64,000 nucleotides of DNA from Dermacentor variabilis (GCF_050947875.1 NW_027460291.1:26247868-26311867); one strand, 5' to 3'. Counted from the first letter of the stretch, positions 12,267-23,847 are shown. Notes: generated by a model not told the origin, from the sequence alone. Numbers and translations are program-made.

Positions 12267-12278
12267 TGCCTAGAAAGG
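12267..12278 (+). other. candidate first coding exon with splice donor
   Basis: A plus-strand ATG with A at -3 opens MPRK and runs directly into AAAG|GTAAGT, a textbook 5' splice site. The upstream 100 bp is GC-rich (CGCCGGAAGGACCGCCGG). This is the arrangement of a short first coding exon. No downstream exon could be assigned, so it may be chance. Confidence 0.2.
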
Positions 12279-12289
12279 TAAGTCCGGCG

Positions 12290-13312
12290 CTTGCGCGCAT
12301 TCTTGTAGCCTATGGTTCGTGAAGTGTGCGTTTCTGTATGGATCACAAGATAATTGACCATTTGCAGAAGTCGGAGCGCCACCTAGCGCTAGAAACAGGA
12401 AGCTTGCGCTTTGCCATTTGGTTGGAAAACATCCCGGCTCCAGCCTTGCTTTGGTACGGCGGCATCGAGTGGCGACTTTGTGTGTGCAGAGCTTCTTTCA
12501 CGTTTTGTGAAAGCGTCGACGTTCTTTGGTAGTTGCATATGACCTACCTTAAATATGATTGAAGAGGACTTCATTTCCTTGCCGTTTTGGCAAATGGGAC
12601 AGACTTCTCAGAGTGCCGGATAATGAGCGACAATGCGTGGGGTTATCTTCATGCACACACTTCGTCCATTTGTCAGGCACACCGCCGATGGGCTTTGAAA
12701 AAAGAAAGTTAAGAACATAAAACCTAATGTAGAACCCTCCACTTGGCCTCATACGAACTACATACACGCCATCCATGAAGTCAGGCATCTACGTGGTTAC
12801 AGCATGGTTCACAAAAGACATTGGCGACATTGCCGGAGAGCACTGTGAATGTGTGGCCGGATAAGTACTTTCTGCCTGCCACATTCGCCGAACTCTTAGT
12901 TGTTGCATGGAACAGTAGATGTGCACGTTCTAGCTTGCAAATTTGGTATTCGTCTTATGCTGTTTCACCAAACTGCTGTGTTGCATGCTTGTGGTGTACG
13001 AAGCCCTATCCCAAATATCCCATGCGATTTCCCAATCAAAGCTTACGCCAACCTATTTTATTATACGTTATATTAGCTTAAATATGGGTGGTACGTGCGT
13101 CCGCAGACCAGTATGCTCCCGCTCACTCGCGAATACTCATCAACGCAGATAGTTGGGCGAATTGATTCGAAGTCATGGTGGAAGAGAGCGCAACTAAACT
13201 GACATGTACGCAAGAAAAGAAGACGAGCGCAGACCCACAAATGACACGAAGTACATAGACTGGCCGCATCTGTTTGCGCCGTTTTTCAGAAATCGCTTAA
13301 TCGTACTCGCAT
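12290..13312. other. stretch without recognised gene
   Basis: No coding or repeat homology recognised. If the THAP frame next door is an exon, this would be its downstream intron or flank. Confidence 0.4.
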
Positions 13313-13636
13313 CTACTCAGAGTCACTCAGTGACGAGCGCGAAGGAAAACTGCATTTTTTATGTTTTACAGCGTCAGCAAGATCTGCCAGCACGTCGCTG
13401 GCCTTCTGCTCTGCGTTGCCGAACTGGCAGGAGATGACGAGGGAATGGAAGTCGCCTGCACAGGCCACAGATCCTAGAATGCACGGCGTGCCGTCCGGGT
13501 TCGGCCGCTTTACCGCAGCCGTCCACAAAGTTCTCCTCTCCACATTAACCTTCGCGGGCGGAAATCTGAAGAAATTACTATTTCCATTTCCATAATAATA
13601 GCTCGTGCAGCCGAAAGCGACGCAGTTGGCCGGCAT
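13313..13636 (-). CDS. THAP-domain protein, N-terminal exon or fossil
   Basis: A 107-residue minus-strand frame starts MPANCVAFGCTS. The THAP zinc-finger hallmarks are visible: MP start, Cys5 and Cys10 (CVAFGC), FFRFP at about 22-26, RRTLWTAAVKR with the conserved Trp38, PDGTP, and Cys59. THAP domains bind DNA through a C2CH zinc site, and in THAP proteins the last Cys is followed by x-x-His-Phe. Here that reads CAGDF, with Asp in place of His and a His two residues later, so the zinc site may be damaged. The usual AVPTM box is not seen, and the tail after residue 66 does not look like a known THAP protein; it may run past a missed splice donor. The start was chosen because THAP domains begin MPxxC. 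It could be a host gene exon or an old transposon-derived copy. Confidence 0.6.
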   Translation of the reverse strand: MPANCVAFGCTSYYYGNGNSNFFRFPPAKVNVERRTLWTAAVKRPNPDGTPCILGSVACAGDFHSLVISCQFGNAEQKASDVLADLADAVKHKKCSFPSRSSLSDSE

Positions 13637-13713
13637 GTCAAGCCCGAGCTGCGCAGTTTGCTTGCAAACCACGGAGACGGCGCTCACGAAGCGCCGCTCC
13701 ACGGCCGGTTTTG

Positions 13714-13723
13714 GCGCATGCGC
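13714..13723. promoter_or_regulatory. NRF1-like palindrome upstream of the THAP frame
   Basis: GCGCATGCGC matches the core of the NRF1 site (YGCGCATGCGCR). It lies 78 bp upstream of the THAP ATG on the minus strand, where a promoter for that frame would be. The match is seen in the sequence; use in ticks is inferred. Confidence 0.4.
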
Positions 13724-13749
13724 AGTCGTATTTCGGCAAGTGGTCAATT

Positions 13750-16700
13750 AGTAAAGCAAAAAAAAACGATAAATGTGCTTTCCAAGTGTTTGTTCTTCTT
13801 GTCGCAGTGCACATTTAGCAAAAAGTTGCATGGAAATTGCCCTAAAACCTATTGATGTTGCCGATAGCTTTATCTATGGTTTATTTGCTTTGTCCTATGA
13901 AGCATGCTGGCGCGGGTGATTCTTTGGTCTAAATGGGCATAAAAATTCAAGCAAGGAAAGTTACTGCTTGTGTACTTAATTTTTAGTGAGAAATGGTATA
14001 GGCATTTCTGCATGTAGTACGTCGTTGTGTCGTCTTCACAGCTAACAGCAGCGCGAGCGAGCGGCCTATTGCTGTGTCTGACGCATGGCCAGATTTTTAG
14101 CTTGTATGCAAATTCTTATGTTTATAGAGTGTCGTCAGACAGTGTGTATTAGGATCCGGTGTGTTTGCGTGTATTTGTAAAGTGTTCTGATCTTGCAGAG
14201 AAGCCGAAATTACAACAGCAATGTTTTTTTTATTCGAAAAATATTTCTCTTTTCTATATTGCCTCTCCTGAAAAACAGGTGGTCTGTTGTAATTTTCAGC
14301 GCATCATAGTTTAGGACAGTGCTTTGCTCCGCCGCATAACAATTTAGGTTTTGGAATGCTTTTCATGTGCTAAGGAATTTCCTTGATAGTACAATTCACA
14401 TTTCACTTTCTACAGATGTAGATTTGTGTGAAGCTTTTGATAGTATATTCATGCTTGCTACAGCTCGATTTACGCCTTATATAACTGCCTGTGATGTAAC
14501 AATAAGATATTTGTACAATAAGATGCAGCTTCATGTAACTGGTTGTCCGAGACTTCTCAAAATGTAACGTTATCTTGTTATATCACAAGTTTTCAGTTTC
14601 AGCACGGCTTACAATAAATTAAACATTTCTTATTGTTTAAGGGTGTCAGGTGTCAGAGGTAACTCCACATATGCACCTGCGGCACTTCTGCAGCCTCAGC
14701 AGCATGGCAAAGTATCTCATGGGCATGTTGCGACAAGGTGCATACAAAGCAGTCACTGCAACTTACATGATCTGTAGGTTTTTGGTATCATTATTGCTTG
14801 GCAATTCTCCTGAATTTTTCGTGTCTTTACAAATGTGGGCTCATTTTACAATTTTATGAACGTCACCTTAAAAGGAGAATGAAGTTGTGTTGGTTAAGAT
14901 GTTTTAAAGCTTTTGAGAGATGGCTGGCATGACATTGTTAAAATACATGTAAAAAATTAGTTGTAATGGTACTTGTGCTGCTTTATTGTTAGCAACGCTA
15001 TATATCTAACCAGAGCACCAGGTGGCACTTGCTTTAGGGAAGTTTGGTCAGATCAATTCCTGAAGCAGCCTGAAGCAGCAGCAGCAGCAAAAACACAGAA
15101 AAAGCCCTGTGATCTAAAAACAATGTTGTCCATTTCTAGTTTCAAGTTCGCTGCTGCTTTGTGTGCTGCACGTTAAGATGAATAATGGTTAAACGTGTGT
15201 GTGTATGCAACAATGTGGGTGCTGAGAGCAAGCTTTAAAAAATGTGTACTATCTCCCCAACAAAGAATTTAGTGTCTGCAGGAAATTTACAAAATAGAAT
15301 GTTCACAGGTTGACAGGTATGACATAATGTAGAACACTTTTGCGGTAGATGCCATGTTCATAACTTCCATTTTCTGTCTACTTCAATCGTATATTTAGAA
15401 TTTGGTCCACCTTCAGTTTGGTCAAGTTACATAGGTATCCCCCTCTTAGTTAACTATTAGTAACCGCTATTGCAGATATGCAGGATATAGCTACTCACTG
15501 TATTGTGACATATATTTTTAGAGACTGTGTTGAGAGGCTTGCGTATCGTTTTACCGGTATATTTTGCTACAGGTTGCCCAACAAAAGCAGAAACACTTTG
15601 CCCACCTTTATTATTACGCTTTCATGTAGACCTATAATATCTGTGCCCACACAGTCTCTGTGTACTTCATTACATTTTCCTAAGTATTCACTATTGCGTA
15701 TTACATGTTTCTCTTTCTGTCGGGGGGGGTATTCATTCCTTTATTACAACAGAGAAAGAGACCCAAAAACAAAAAGCCACGAAAGGCGGCTTAAACGTGT
15801 ATGAAGCTTGGAATTCTACATTCCATCTCCGAAAGCATTAACAGTAATAAGACGTTTCTAATTGCTTTTTTTATAAGCTACCTGCCAGATACATAGTAGC
15901 ATTATGACAGTGTTTTTTTTTCCTTCTTTTGTCTTACTTGTTTTGTTGAATGTTCTCCTTGTTAGTTCAGAATTTGTTTTCTTGCCACCTCACACAATAC
16001 CCCAACTGGATCCTATGAGCTATGTGTATAATAGATAAGTAAGTTCCTGAAGCATGTAACAAACCATGCAGGTCTAACATTTAAATGTTGACGGTGTATA
16101 ATGCTTTTCGAGTGCAGTGCAGCATGGAGCCTGAGGCTGATCTCATCAGATGTCACAAAAAATTGCATCTTATGAAAATGTAGTCCCACAAACGGTTGGT
16201 TACGTATGTCAGTAAGCCTGTAGCAGTGGTCACAAGCGAGAATTAACCGAAAGCTGGGCATGCTCGGCCCTTTTGCATATGACCCAGGATAAAACTTCAA
16301 CTCTTCTATTGCTTCTCTTACAACAGGAGCATCCCTCTCACATTACCCTCTTATTATTCGTCAACTTGCCAATATGCATGACTTATAGAGACTTGGTTAT
16401 GAGGTTGACTACTGAACTTGGCTTACGTGTGCCTGAATAGATAGTGGTACCCTTAAAGGAATGTTGTACATTGCTCGCATGTTAATGTGGTCAACTTGAA
16501 ATATGCAATTGTCTGTGACAATCTTAGGGAAACAACATTTTGTGATGTGAATAATGTGTAAGCAGTTCCCTAAAACAAACCAGAGACAATATTTTCTCAC
16601 CTAACAAAAGTGGTTTAGGCATGCCATGTTAAACAATTCTTGCTTAATAAATAATATTATAATGTGTTGTGTCAATCATGCTACTAAAAGTGGCAAACGA

Positions 16701-17260
16701 AGGACATAACATGCTTTAATTTAACGATTAAAATGTGTGTGGCCACCCAACTTCTAGCCTTAGCCCCTTGTCGCGTAGACACACCATTGTGGTACAAAGG
16801 GAGGTCTCTCATAAGCTAGCTTTTGGGAAAAGTACAGACAGAATAGGCACTTATTCAGATTTTGATGTAGTACCATAATGAGCCCCATCTAAAGCTTTCT
16901 TTTCTTTTTTTCATTTAGGCCGTGAAACCAATTATCTCTTAAAGGGAAAGACAATCATTCAGACAATAAATCGAGATAGCCTCACTGATGGGTAAATTGT
17001 GTCTCATATTGTCTGAAACGAGCACTGTTTTTCTGATTAGACTAGGATTTACATTTTTGTGCCCTATTATGTGACCTTCTATAAGTGTAAGCGGCTACTC
17101 GGCTTCTTTAATTATAATGAAATGTAGTACATTTCTTTCTAATAGAAGTTTTCTCTGTAATTTGCAAATCGCAGCTAAATCTTTAATTGTTATGAGTAAA
17201 AAAATGGCCTCACAGTTTCTGAGGTAGGGCGGTGCACGCTGTAGCCCATTCTGGGAGGCC
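13750..17260. other. 3.5-kb AT-rich region without recognised feature
   Basis: Long AT-rich sequence with only short frames, scattered homopolymers, a short GCAGCAGCAGCAGC run near 15070 and a G tract at 15722-15729. I recognise no transposon protein, LTR pair, tRNA or conserved exon. It reads like intron or intergenic DNA and is the longest part of the window not explained by repeats. TTAAAGG sites at 16446 and 16938 could be MITE ends, but no partner ends were found. Confidence 0.5.
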
Positions 17261-17269
17261 ATAGAGGCA

Positions 17270-17890
17270 CTGTGAGAACTTGCGTGTTGCTTTTTAGCGC
17301 AAATAATTCGAAAAGAAGAAGAGGCGAAAGAAAAGGAAAGACGAGCGCTACACTCTTAACTGTTTATTCCGAAATACAGAGCATCTTATTTATACACAAA
17401 ATTTCACGTGCGCAAACGCATAAAACAAGTAAAGAACGTCAGTCAGCCGAAGGCATTGTTAGCAATTTTTATGTGCTTAGCAATCTGAATTGCGAATCAT
17501 AAAGCGTAACAGAAATTTGACTCACGCAAGCTAGACCAGTGGTATGGATATGGAATCCCTCTAACAGTTCACGGGGGGTTATGTTTTTGCTTCTACCTAG
17601 GATCCTGGTATAAAAACACCATAGTTCCCAGTCGAAAAAAGACCTGCAACGTGCGGACAGGTGCGCAGTCGTACCTTTCCTTAAAATATTTGCGTGCTCT
17701 TTCATTCGGTCGTTGACGCAATGCCCAGTTTGTGCAATGTAGCACTTGCCACAGCTGAGCGGAATCAGGTAAACCACTCCAATGGAGCAATGCGCGTAAC
17801 ATCTAACATGCTGTACTGTACACTCATTCGTAGCACCACCCATGATTTGGGGGCAGAAATGGGCCCTCTTGTTCGGGCGGAGAAGACCAC
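17270..17890 (-). mobile_element. Penelope-like element remnant A (GIY-YIG end)
   Basis: The minus strand encodes a GIY-YIG endonuclease of the kind fused to Penelope RT (17843-17469): GVVYLIPLSCGKCYIAQTGH is the first half (canonical form GVVYxIPLSCGKxYxGQTGR), followed by NDRMKEH, and the tail PRELLEGFHI with CVSQISVTLYD. Upstream residues (RPNKRAHFCPQ) can be followed to about 17890. The RT is absent. About 180 bp of 3' untranslated sequence follows toward 17290. No inverted partner repeat was found here, unlike the other four PLE loci. Confidence 0.85.
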
Positions 17891-17929
17891 AGATACTCCA
17901 TACCTCTTCGCCACTTTTACTCTTACTAG

Positions 17930-18000
17930 ATACTTTACTACACTTTTACTACTACACTTTTACAAACTTACTACACTACACTTATTACACCTTTACTAGA
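17930..18000. repeat. low-complexity CTTTACTACA tract
   Basis: About 70 bp of imperfect TTACTACACTTT-type units between the PLE remnant and gypsy element C. Confidence 0.55.
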
Positions 18001-19130
18001 TACCCCATACCTGTTCGCCACCTGTTCGCCACATCGCCACCCAGTTGAAGACAGTTAAGACTACATGGAAAGGCCCTCAAATTCGGACCACTGGAGGACC
18101 CCACATAACGCAGACTGGAATGTGCACGGGAAGAATTACCATTCACGACCGGACTTAACCTACCACCTTCGTTATCCTTGGAGATCACGAAGAAGGACGC
18201 ATACTCTCTCCCACGAATAGACGACGCATTGGATCGGCTCTGCAACGCTAAATACTTCTCGTCGAGGGCCTGAAGTCTGGCTATTGGCAAATAGAAGTCG
18301 ACGAAAGAGATCGCGAAAAGACCGCCTTCATCACCCCAGACGGCCTCGACGAGTTCAAGGTTATGTCATTCGGACTGTACTCGGCGCCTGCAACGTTCCA
18401 GCGCGTGATGGACACGGTTTTAGCAGAATTGAAGTGCCAGACCTGTCTCGTATAATTGGATGACGTCTTCGTCTTCGCCGGAAGTTTCAACGATCACCTT
18501 GGGCTGCTTGCAACAGTACTAGAGGCCATCAGGTCATCAGGGCTTATTCTGAAGCCGGAAAAGTGCCGCATCACTTACGAGGAGCTTCTGTTTCTAGGCC
18601 ACGTCATCAGCAAATCTGGAGTCCGCCCCGACCCGCAGAAGACAGCTGCCATCGCAAAGTTCCCGCAGCCCATCGACAAGAAGGCAGTGCGTAGATTCCT
18701 TGGCATGTGTGCCTACTACACGCGCTTTGTCAAGGACTTTTCACGCATCGCAGAGCCGCTAACACATCTAATCAAATGTGATGTCGAGTTCATGTGGGAA
18801 ACGAGCAGGCTGATGCATTTCAAGAACTCAAACAACGCATGCAGTCGCCGCCGGTACTTGCACACTTCGACGAGGACGCCCATACCGAAATCCACACTGA
18901 CGCCAGTAGCCTAGGCCTCGGTGCCGTCCTAGTCCAGAGGAAAGACGGACTTGAACAGGTGATATCTTATGCTAGCCGGTCGCTGTCAAAAGCGGAAGGC
19001 AATTATTCTACGACTGAAAAGGAATTCCTCGCCATCATTTGGGCTACAGCAAAATTCCGCCCTTACCTATATGGGAGACCATTCAAAGTGGTCAGCGACC
19101 ATCACGCGTTCGGTTGGCTTGCTAGCTTAA

Positions 19131-21247
19131 AGGGAAGCTGAAGAGTCTGTCGAATTCAATAAGACGCTCATATACGGATGCGGGAACCTTAAAAAACTAT
19201 GAAGGTAAAATTTTGGGAGGGATTTTTCACTGAGGAGCGACACAATCGTCGGTTAAAATTGCGCTGTAGCTCCGCCCCCCGTCGAGCGCCGCGCGCTGCT
19301 GCTGACGCTGACGATGCTTGCGGAGACCGGAAACCGCGGCTTAGTGACGTCAACAGTGGTGTTGCGCTCCTTCGGAGTCTCCGCGTCCGCGCATGACCGG
19401 GCTTATTTCTGCGTGCGTGCCGTCCTAATCTGCTGCGCTTGACCCTACATTCCTTTATTTGTGTGTATATAGGAGTGGTAGTTGACGTGCGCAGCATCAA
19501 TAGAACTTGTAGGCCGATCATGCCGGCGTTCTATGCAGCCTACGCTTGCACGAACACCAGCGGCCGCGACGATATTCGGATGTTCCATTAGTTCCTGCAA
19601 GACAAGAAGCTTTCAGCTAAGTGAGAGGCTGCTGTGAAGCGAAACAACTTCAAGCGCTCAAGAAGAAGTGTTGTGCCCAAACCACTTCCGTTACGATTAC
19701 TACCGGAGATTCTCAATAATGCGTGCTTTGGGTTCTCCTAAAAAAACAGTTAGCGCTCTGAACGGAAGGTGCATGTTTATCGCCCACCCTTGACGCAGGT
19801 TTCATCGCCAAGCGCCGCGAATTTTATATTCGCACGTGTGTTGTGAAACAGCCTGCATGCAACGACCATAATGCAGTGCAAGCGGAAAGTTTGCATGTGT
19901 TCGAAAGCCTGCTCACGCCAAGGCGCTGCGCTCCCCCTTCTTTCGCACCCATAAGAAACCGACCCGACCGACCATCTAACGTAGCCGACGGAATTCGCCG
20001 GTTACGAGTAGCGTGCGGATGGCGCGCTGATAAAGGTTCTATACTACACGCGCAACAACAGCTGGTAAACTTTTCCCGCGTTTAAACCGTCTGTGTAGAT
20101 TGCCGACAGCTTTGGGGCAGCGCACAAATGCTCAAGGTTGCATCACCGCTTACGTTCTACGAGGAGGCATGCAGGAACATAACACTACAGTTGTTTGCCC
20201 GTAAACGTACTCACTGGAACGCTGAATGCAGCTTAGCAAAAAACATACTCGCCAAAGAACATTTCTAACACAAGGAGATGCTAACACTTCGCCTTCGTTC
20301 GCGTGGAAAGCAGTGCTTGCACCAGAATTTTGCTTCTTGGAGAGGCCGCCTCTTCGCAATCGGCTCTTACTTGTAGTATGTACAAATATGTACGTACGTG
20401 TAGTACGTACAAGTATAAACCCCTTACAAGTGATCTTGCACGCGACAGCGACAGCGCTACAAGCGAGGCGATGGCTGTCGCGTTCACTCGTCGTCTTCAA
20501 GCCTAACTCCACGCGAGCGACGACTTCCCGGTATGAGGGCAGCAATATACGCGCTGAAACGGGCATGACGCATGCTTTATCAATTAAAGTTGATGTATTT
20601 TACTGAAGAAGGAGCATAAAATATTTCTGAAGGTCTTGCACTAGGTTCTTATTCTTTCACGTGTAAAATTCTATACCTTGCTCGTTCCGTGCGACAAACA
20701 GCAGTATTTGAGTTATGTACATCCAGTTTCGGCTTCGCACAATTGGCTAGTCGCTCATAGCATTTCCGGGCGACGAGCGACGAGTACCAGATTTCTAGAA
20801 ACGAGCGATCGAGCGACAACACCGTGCGATTTGTTCAAGCGAAGGACCGTTTTGTCGCTCGAAGCCGTAGCCCGTTACCGTCGCGCGCAAAATCCCTCTC
20901 GTAGAGTTTGGACTTAACGCCGAACTCCTCAGAGAAACGCAAGCTCTCGAAAATTTCCATGACCGTCTCAGCAAAACACCATCAAACTACTTTGCACCGT
21001 GCTTCGTGTGTAGCGGCAGCAGTCGGTCCGAACGAACATCATTGTTGACGTCACGAGGCGCCCGACCATTCACAGGCGGAAACGAGGCGCGCGAGCTGGG
21101 CGTGTCTGCTGCTGCACCTTTCGTCGAAATAAAATATGTTTGCGCTTTCTTTCGCTCAATTTCGATGCGATATTCGAATTCAGAGGGTTGAAAACCACGG
21201 CGTACTGCTCTTCAATCATTTTTTCTGGAAAAGCTTTCAGCTTCCCT
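19131..21247 (+). mobile_element. Kolobok/T2-like TTAA DNA transposon, copy 1
   Basis: 2117 bp flanked by TTAA on both sides (19127-19130 and 21248-21251), with short terminal inverted repeats AGGGAAGCTGAA / TTCAGCTTCCCT. TTAA plus AGGG termini match the T2/Kolobok family (TTAAAGGRR ends). Kolobok elements are also known for THAP-domain proteins, and a THAP remnant lies at 19520-19750. No transposase was recognised in the remaining 1.5 kb, so this looks non-autonomous. Removing the element and one TTAA restores the gypsy RNase H frame exactly. A second copy in reverse orientation is at 53322-55429. Confidence 0.85.
19520..19750 (+). pseudogene. THAP-domain remnant inside Kolobok copy 1
   Basis: The ATG at 19520 starts MPAFYAAYACTNTSGRDD, close to the common THAP start (MPxxCAAYGCTN, here with Phe-Tyr for the first Cys and Ala-Cys later). 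After a stop it continues FLQDKKLSAK, a second stop where the conserved Trp sits (TGA for TGG), EAAVKRNNFKRSRRSVV, a frameshift, then NHFRYDYYR and MRALGSPKK. All THAP landmarks are traceable: AAVKR, a damaged Cys, and His-Phe. This is part of the transposon and is unrelated to the frame at 13313-13636 beyond sharing the fold. Confidence 0.75.
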
Positions 21248-22740
21248 TTAAAGGACCCTTCGGGACGACTGGCGCGGTGGAGCCTCAGGCTGCAAGAATA
21301 CGACATCACTGTATCCTAAAAGTCCAGGCGAAAACACCTAGATGGGGATTGCCTATCACGCGCCCCCATTGACCCGCCGCCGCAAGATGACGAGGGTGAT
21401 GACGCCTTCCTTGGAATAGTAAGCGCGGAAGACTTCGCTGAGCAGCAACGCCGGCCCTAGGGCATTTAAGCGCGGATTGTCTTTGTTCACGCTTGAAAAG
21501 AACCTACTCGTGAAGAAGAACTTCTCACCAGTCCGCGCCAACTACCTTCTTATTGTTCCGTCGGCGCTGCGTCCAGAAGTACTGCACGCCCTACATGACG
21601 ATCCAACCGCTGGGCACCTCGGTTTCTCCCGTACGCTATCGAGGATACAAGAAAGGTATTACTGGCCGCGCCTAACCGCCGATGTCGCCCGTTACGTCAA
21701 GACATGTCGAGACTGTCAACGACCAAGACACCACTGACAAGGCCAGCGGGATTAGTACAGCCGATCAAGCCTCCTTACCGCCCTTTTCAGCAGATCGGGA
21801 AGGACTTCCTGGGACCGTTTCCGATATCAACTTCTGGAAATAAGTGGATCGTCGTGGCGACGGACTATCTCGCCCGCTTCGCTGAAACTAAAGCTCTACC
21901 GAAAGGCAGCGCAGCCGAAGTGGCGAAATTTTTCGTTGAGAACATCCTGCTGCGACATGGTGCTCCAGAAGTCGTCATCACAGACAGAGGAACGGCTTTT
22001 ACAGCTGAGCTCACCCAAGCCATTGTGCAATACAGGCAGACAAGCCACAGGCGGACAACTGTCTACCACCCACAGACGAATTGTCTCATGGAGCGCCTGA
22101 ACAAGGCCCTCGCCGACATGCTAGCAATGTAAGTAGACGTCGAACACAAGACCTGGGATGCCGTCCTGCCGTACGTAACATTCGCTTACAACACGGTGGT
22201 GCAAGAAACAGCACAGATCACGCCATTTAAGCTGGTTTACGGCAGGAACCCGACGACGACGCTCGACGCTATGCTGCCGCACGTCACTGACGAAGAGAAT
22301 CTTGACGTCGCTACCTATCTTCAGCGCGCCGAAGAAGCCCGACAACTCGCCCGCCTACGGATCAAGAACCAGCAGCGTACCGACAGCCGACACTACAACC
22401 TCTGACGACGCTTCGTGGAGTACCAGCCCGGCGACCGTGTTTGCGTATGGACCCCGGTACGCCGACGAAGACTGGGTGAGAAACTATTACGACGATATTT
22501 CGGACCCTACAAGGTCATCCGACGTATTGGCGCACTGGACAATGAGGTCGTGCCAGACGGCATTTCGAATTCACAGCGGCGCCGCGCACTATCTGAAGTG
22601 GTCCACGTGGTGCGTCTCAAACCCTTTTACGGACGCTGACGAACTTTCGTTATTTTGTTGTTTTCTTCGCTACGAGTGCTTTTCTTTATTACTTTCGTTT
22701 GTTTGCAGCGTCAGGTCGATGTTTTTTAAGATGGGGGTAT

Positions 22741-23165
22741 TGACACGTGTACTTGTTTGTCTTTATCGGGTGACACGTTTCACCACCTATAACAAATGTT
22801 ATCGTATAGCGCAGGACGCGCCTGCATGTATTGAAAATTTCTGGAATGTTATCGATGCTTCCATCCGCTGTCTGTTGTCGCCGAACCTTGTGTAATCTGA
22901 TCGGATGTGTGCGCGACGCGAATAATGTAGAACTTTATAGAAGGCACGCGGGTCCCAGCGATTACTCTGGAACATTCGACGACTGATGTATAAAAGCGGA
23001 CGCGCTTGACCCGCTGATCAGATTTTCGATGATCGCCGACCGTGTTCGCCGCTATAGTGGTGCTATAAGTGTAGACTGTTCTTGTGGGCACAGGTTAGCC
23101 CAATAACAGTTAGTTTTCTTTCACAGTATTGCTACTGTGTTCTTCAACGTCACCACCATGCGACA
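22741..23165 (+). repeat. 3' LTR of gypsy element C
   Basis: Begins TGACACGTGTAC right after the purine tract and ends CATGCGACA, 425 bp. It contains a TATA box (TATAAAAG at 22989-22996). The end was set from the TG...CA rule because the 5' partner is absent. Confidence 0.75.
22989..22996 (+). promoter_or_regulatory. TATA box in the LTR of gypsy element C
   Basis: TATAAAAG followed by a GC-rich stretch, about 175 bp from the LTR end, as expected for an LTR promoter. Confidence 0.6.
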
Positions 23166-23341
23166 ATATGTTGTCAGTCCTTTTAAAATTCTTATGTTGC
23201 GTCACACAGGGACTCCTGTTATTCAGCTTTATGTTGCATAGAATACAGAGGCACTTCAACGAGGCCAAGGCATGATATGAATGCGTAAAGGATGACTAGG
23301 GTCACATGACTCGGTGAACAAGCTTGCAGGTTTCGCTTTAA

Positions 23342-23847
23342 AGGAAGGCTAAAGAGAAACACTAAATCATTTTAGATGGATTAAGTATTCTCTGAGGACG
23401 CTTTCTGTGCTAAATTTTGTAATAGGAGTTTAATTGTAAGGAGAGGAAATGAAGGCCGAAATTGAATTTTTCTGATTTGTGCCAGGATTTCACTGCTGGC
23501 ACGTCAAGGGCACATCGCGCATTCCGGAGTATTTTATTGTAGTTTGGGGGCTGTTGCGGTTCAGTTCACTCGTTTAAACATGCTAAGTTCAGTTTCTGGT
23601 TCACTTAGAATGCAATGTTGTCAATATTTGCTCAAATAAAATTAATTACTCCCCTAGCAGGCTGCGTAAAAATTCAAGGCATCACCGCAAGCTGGTGCGG
23701 CAACTTTATTGTGATTTCCTCGTCCGTCTTTCATTCTCTCTTTTCTGGCATATGAAGCCTCCTCTCTTGGTAACTATACTTTTTTGGTATTGTGGTATAG
23801 TAATTTACTAATGCAGCTCAAATAATTAGTTTTCTCTGTAGTGCCCT
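23342..23847. mobile_element. TTAA-flanked MITE (T2/Kolobok-like)
   Basis: A 506-bp unit between TTAA sites (23338-23341 and 23848-23851). The ends are AGGAAGGCTAAAGAGAAACA on the left and, reverse complemented, AGGGCACTACAGAGAAAACT on the right, so they form an imperfect inverted repeat of about 25 bp. No coding potential. Ends and target fit the T2-type MITE group; it is a different family from the 2.1-kb element. Confidence 0.65.

Larger units (their letters stand above)
18030..22640 (+). pseudogene. gypsy pol of element C (RT, RNase H, integrase)
   Basis: The pieces in order are: RT from YSLPRIDDALDRLCNAKYFS (about 18190) through SGYWQIEVDERDREKTAF. The catalytic Tyr of YLDD is replaced by a stop (TAA at 18453-18455, then LDD). 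Then come FLGHVISKSGVRPDPQKT and the RNase [18 protein letters not shown] (about 18890). After the nested transposon, RNase H resumes at 21252 (DPSGRLARWSLRLQEYD). The integrase follows: zinc region HDDPTAGHLGFSRTLSRIQE (about 21595), CRDCQR, a frameshift near 21735, core VVATDYLARF and VITDRGTAFTAEL, the glutamate-bearing segment MERLNKALADML, and the C-terminus up to VHVVRLKPFYGR (stop at 22639). A handful of stops, one in the catalytic box, make it dead. Confidence 0.93.
18030..23165 (+). mobile_element. Ty3/gypsy element C, 5'-truncated, with 3' LTR and nested transposon
   Basis: A plus-strand gypsy element lacking its 5' LTR and gag. It starts in the protease region (about 18080-18170, CTGRITIHDRT), jumps by an internal deletion into the RT, and runs through RNase H, integrase and a 3' LTR at 22741-23165. 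A 2117-bp TTAA transposon interrupts RNase H at 19131-21247. The purine tract AAGATGGGGGT at 22728-22738 precedes the LTR. Confidence 0.92.

Noticed and set aside
16440..17000. Another TTAA MITE starting at TTAAAGGGAAAGACAATC (16938) or CTTAAAGGAATG (16445)
   Set aside because: No matching inverted end followed by TTAA was found within 2 kb on either side.
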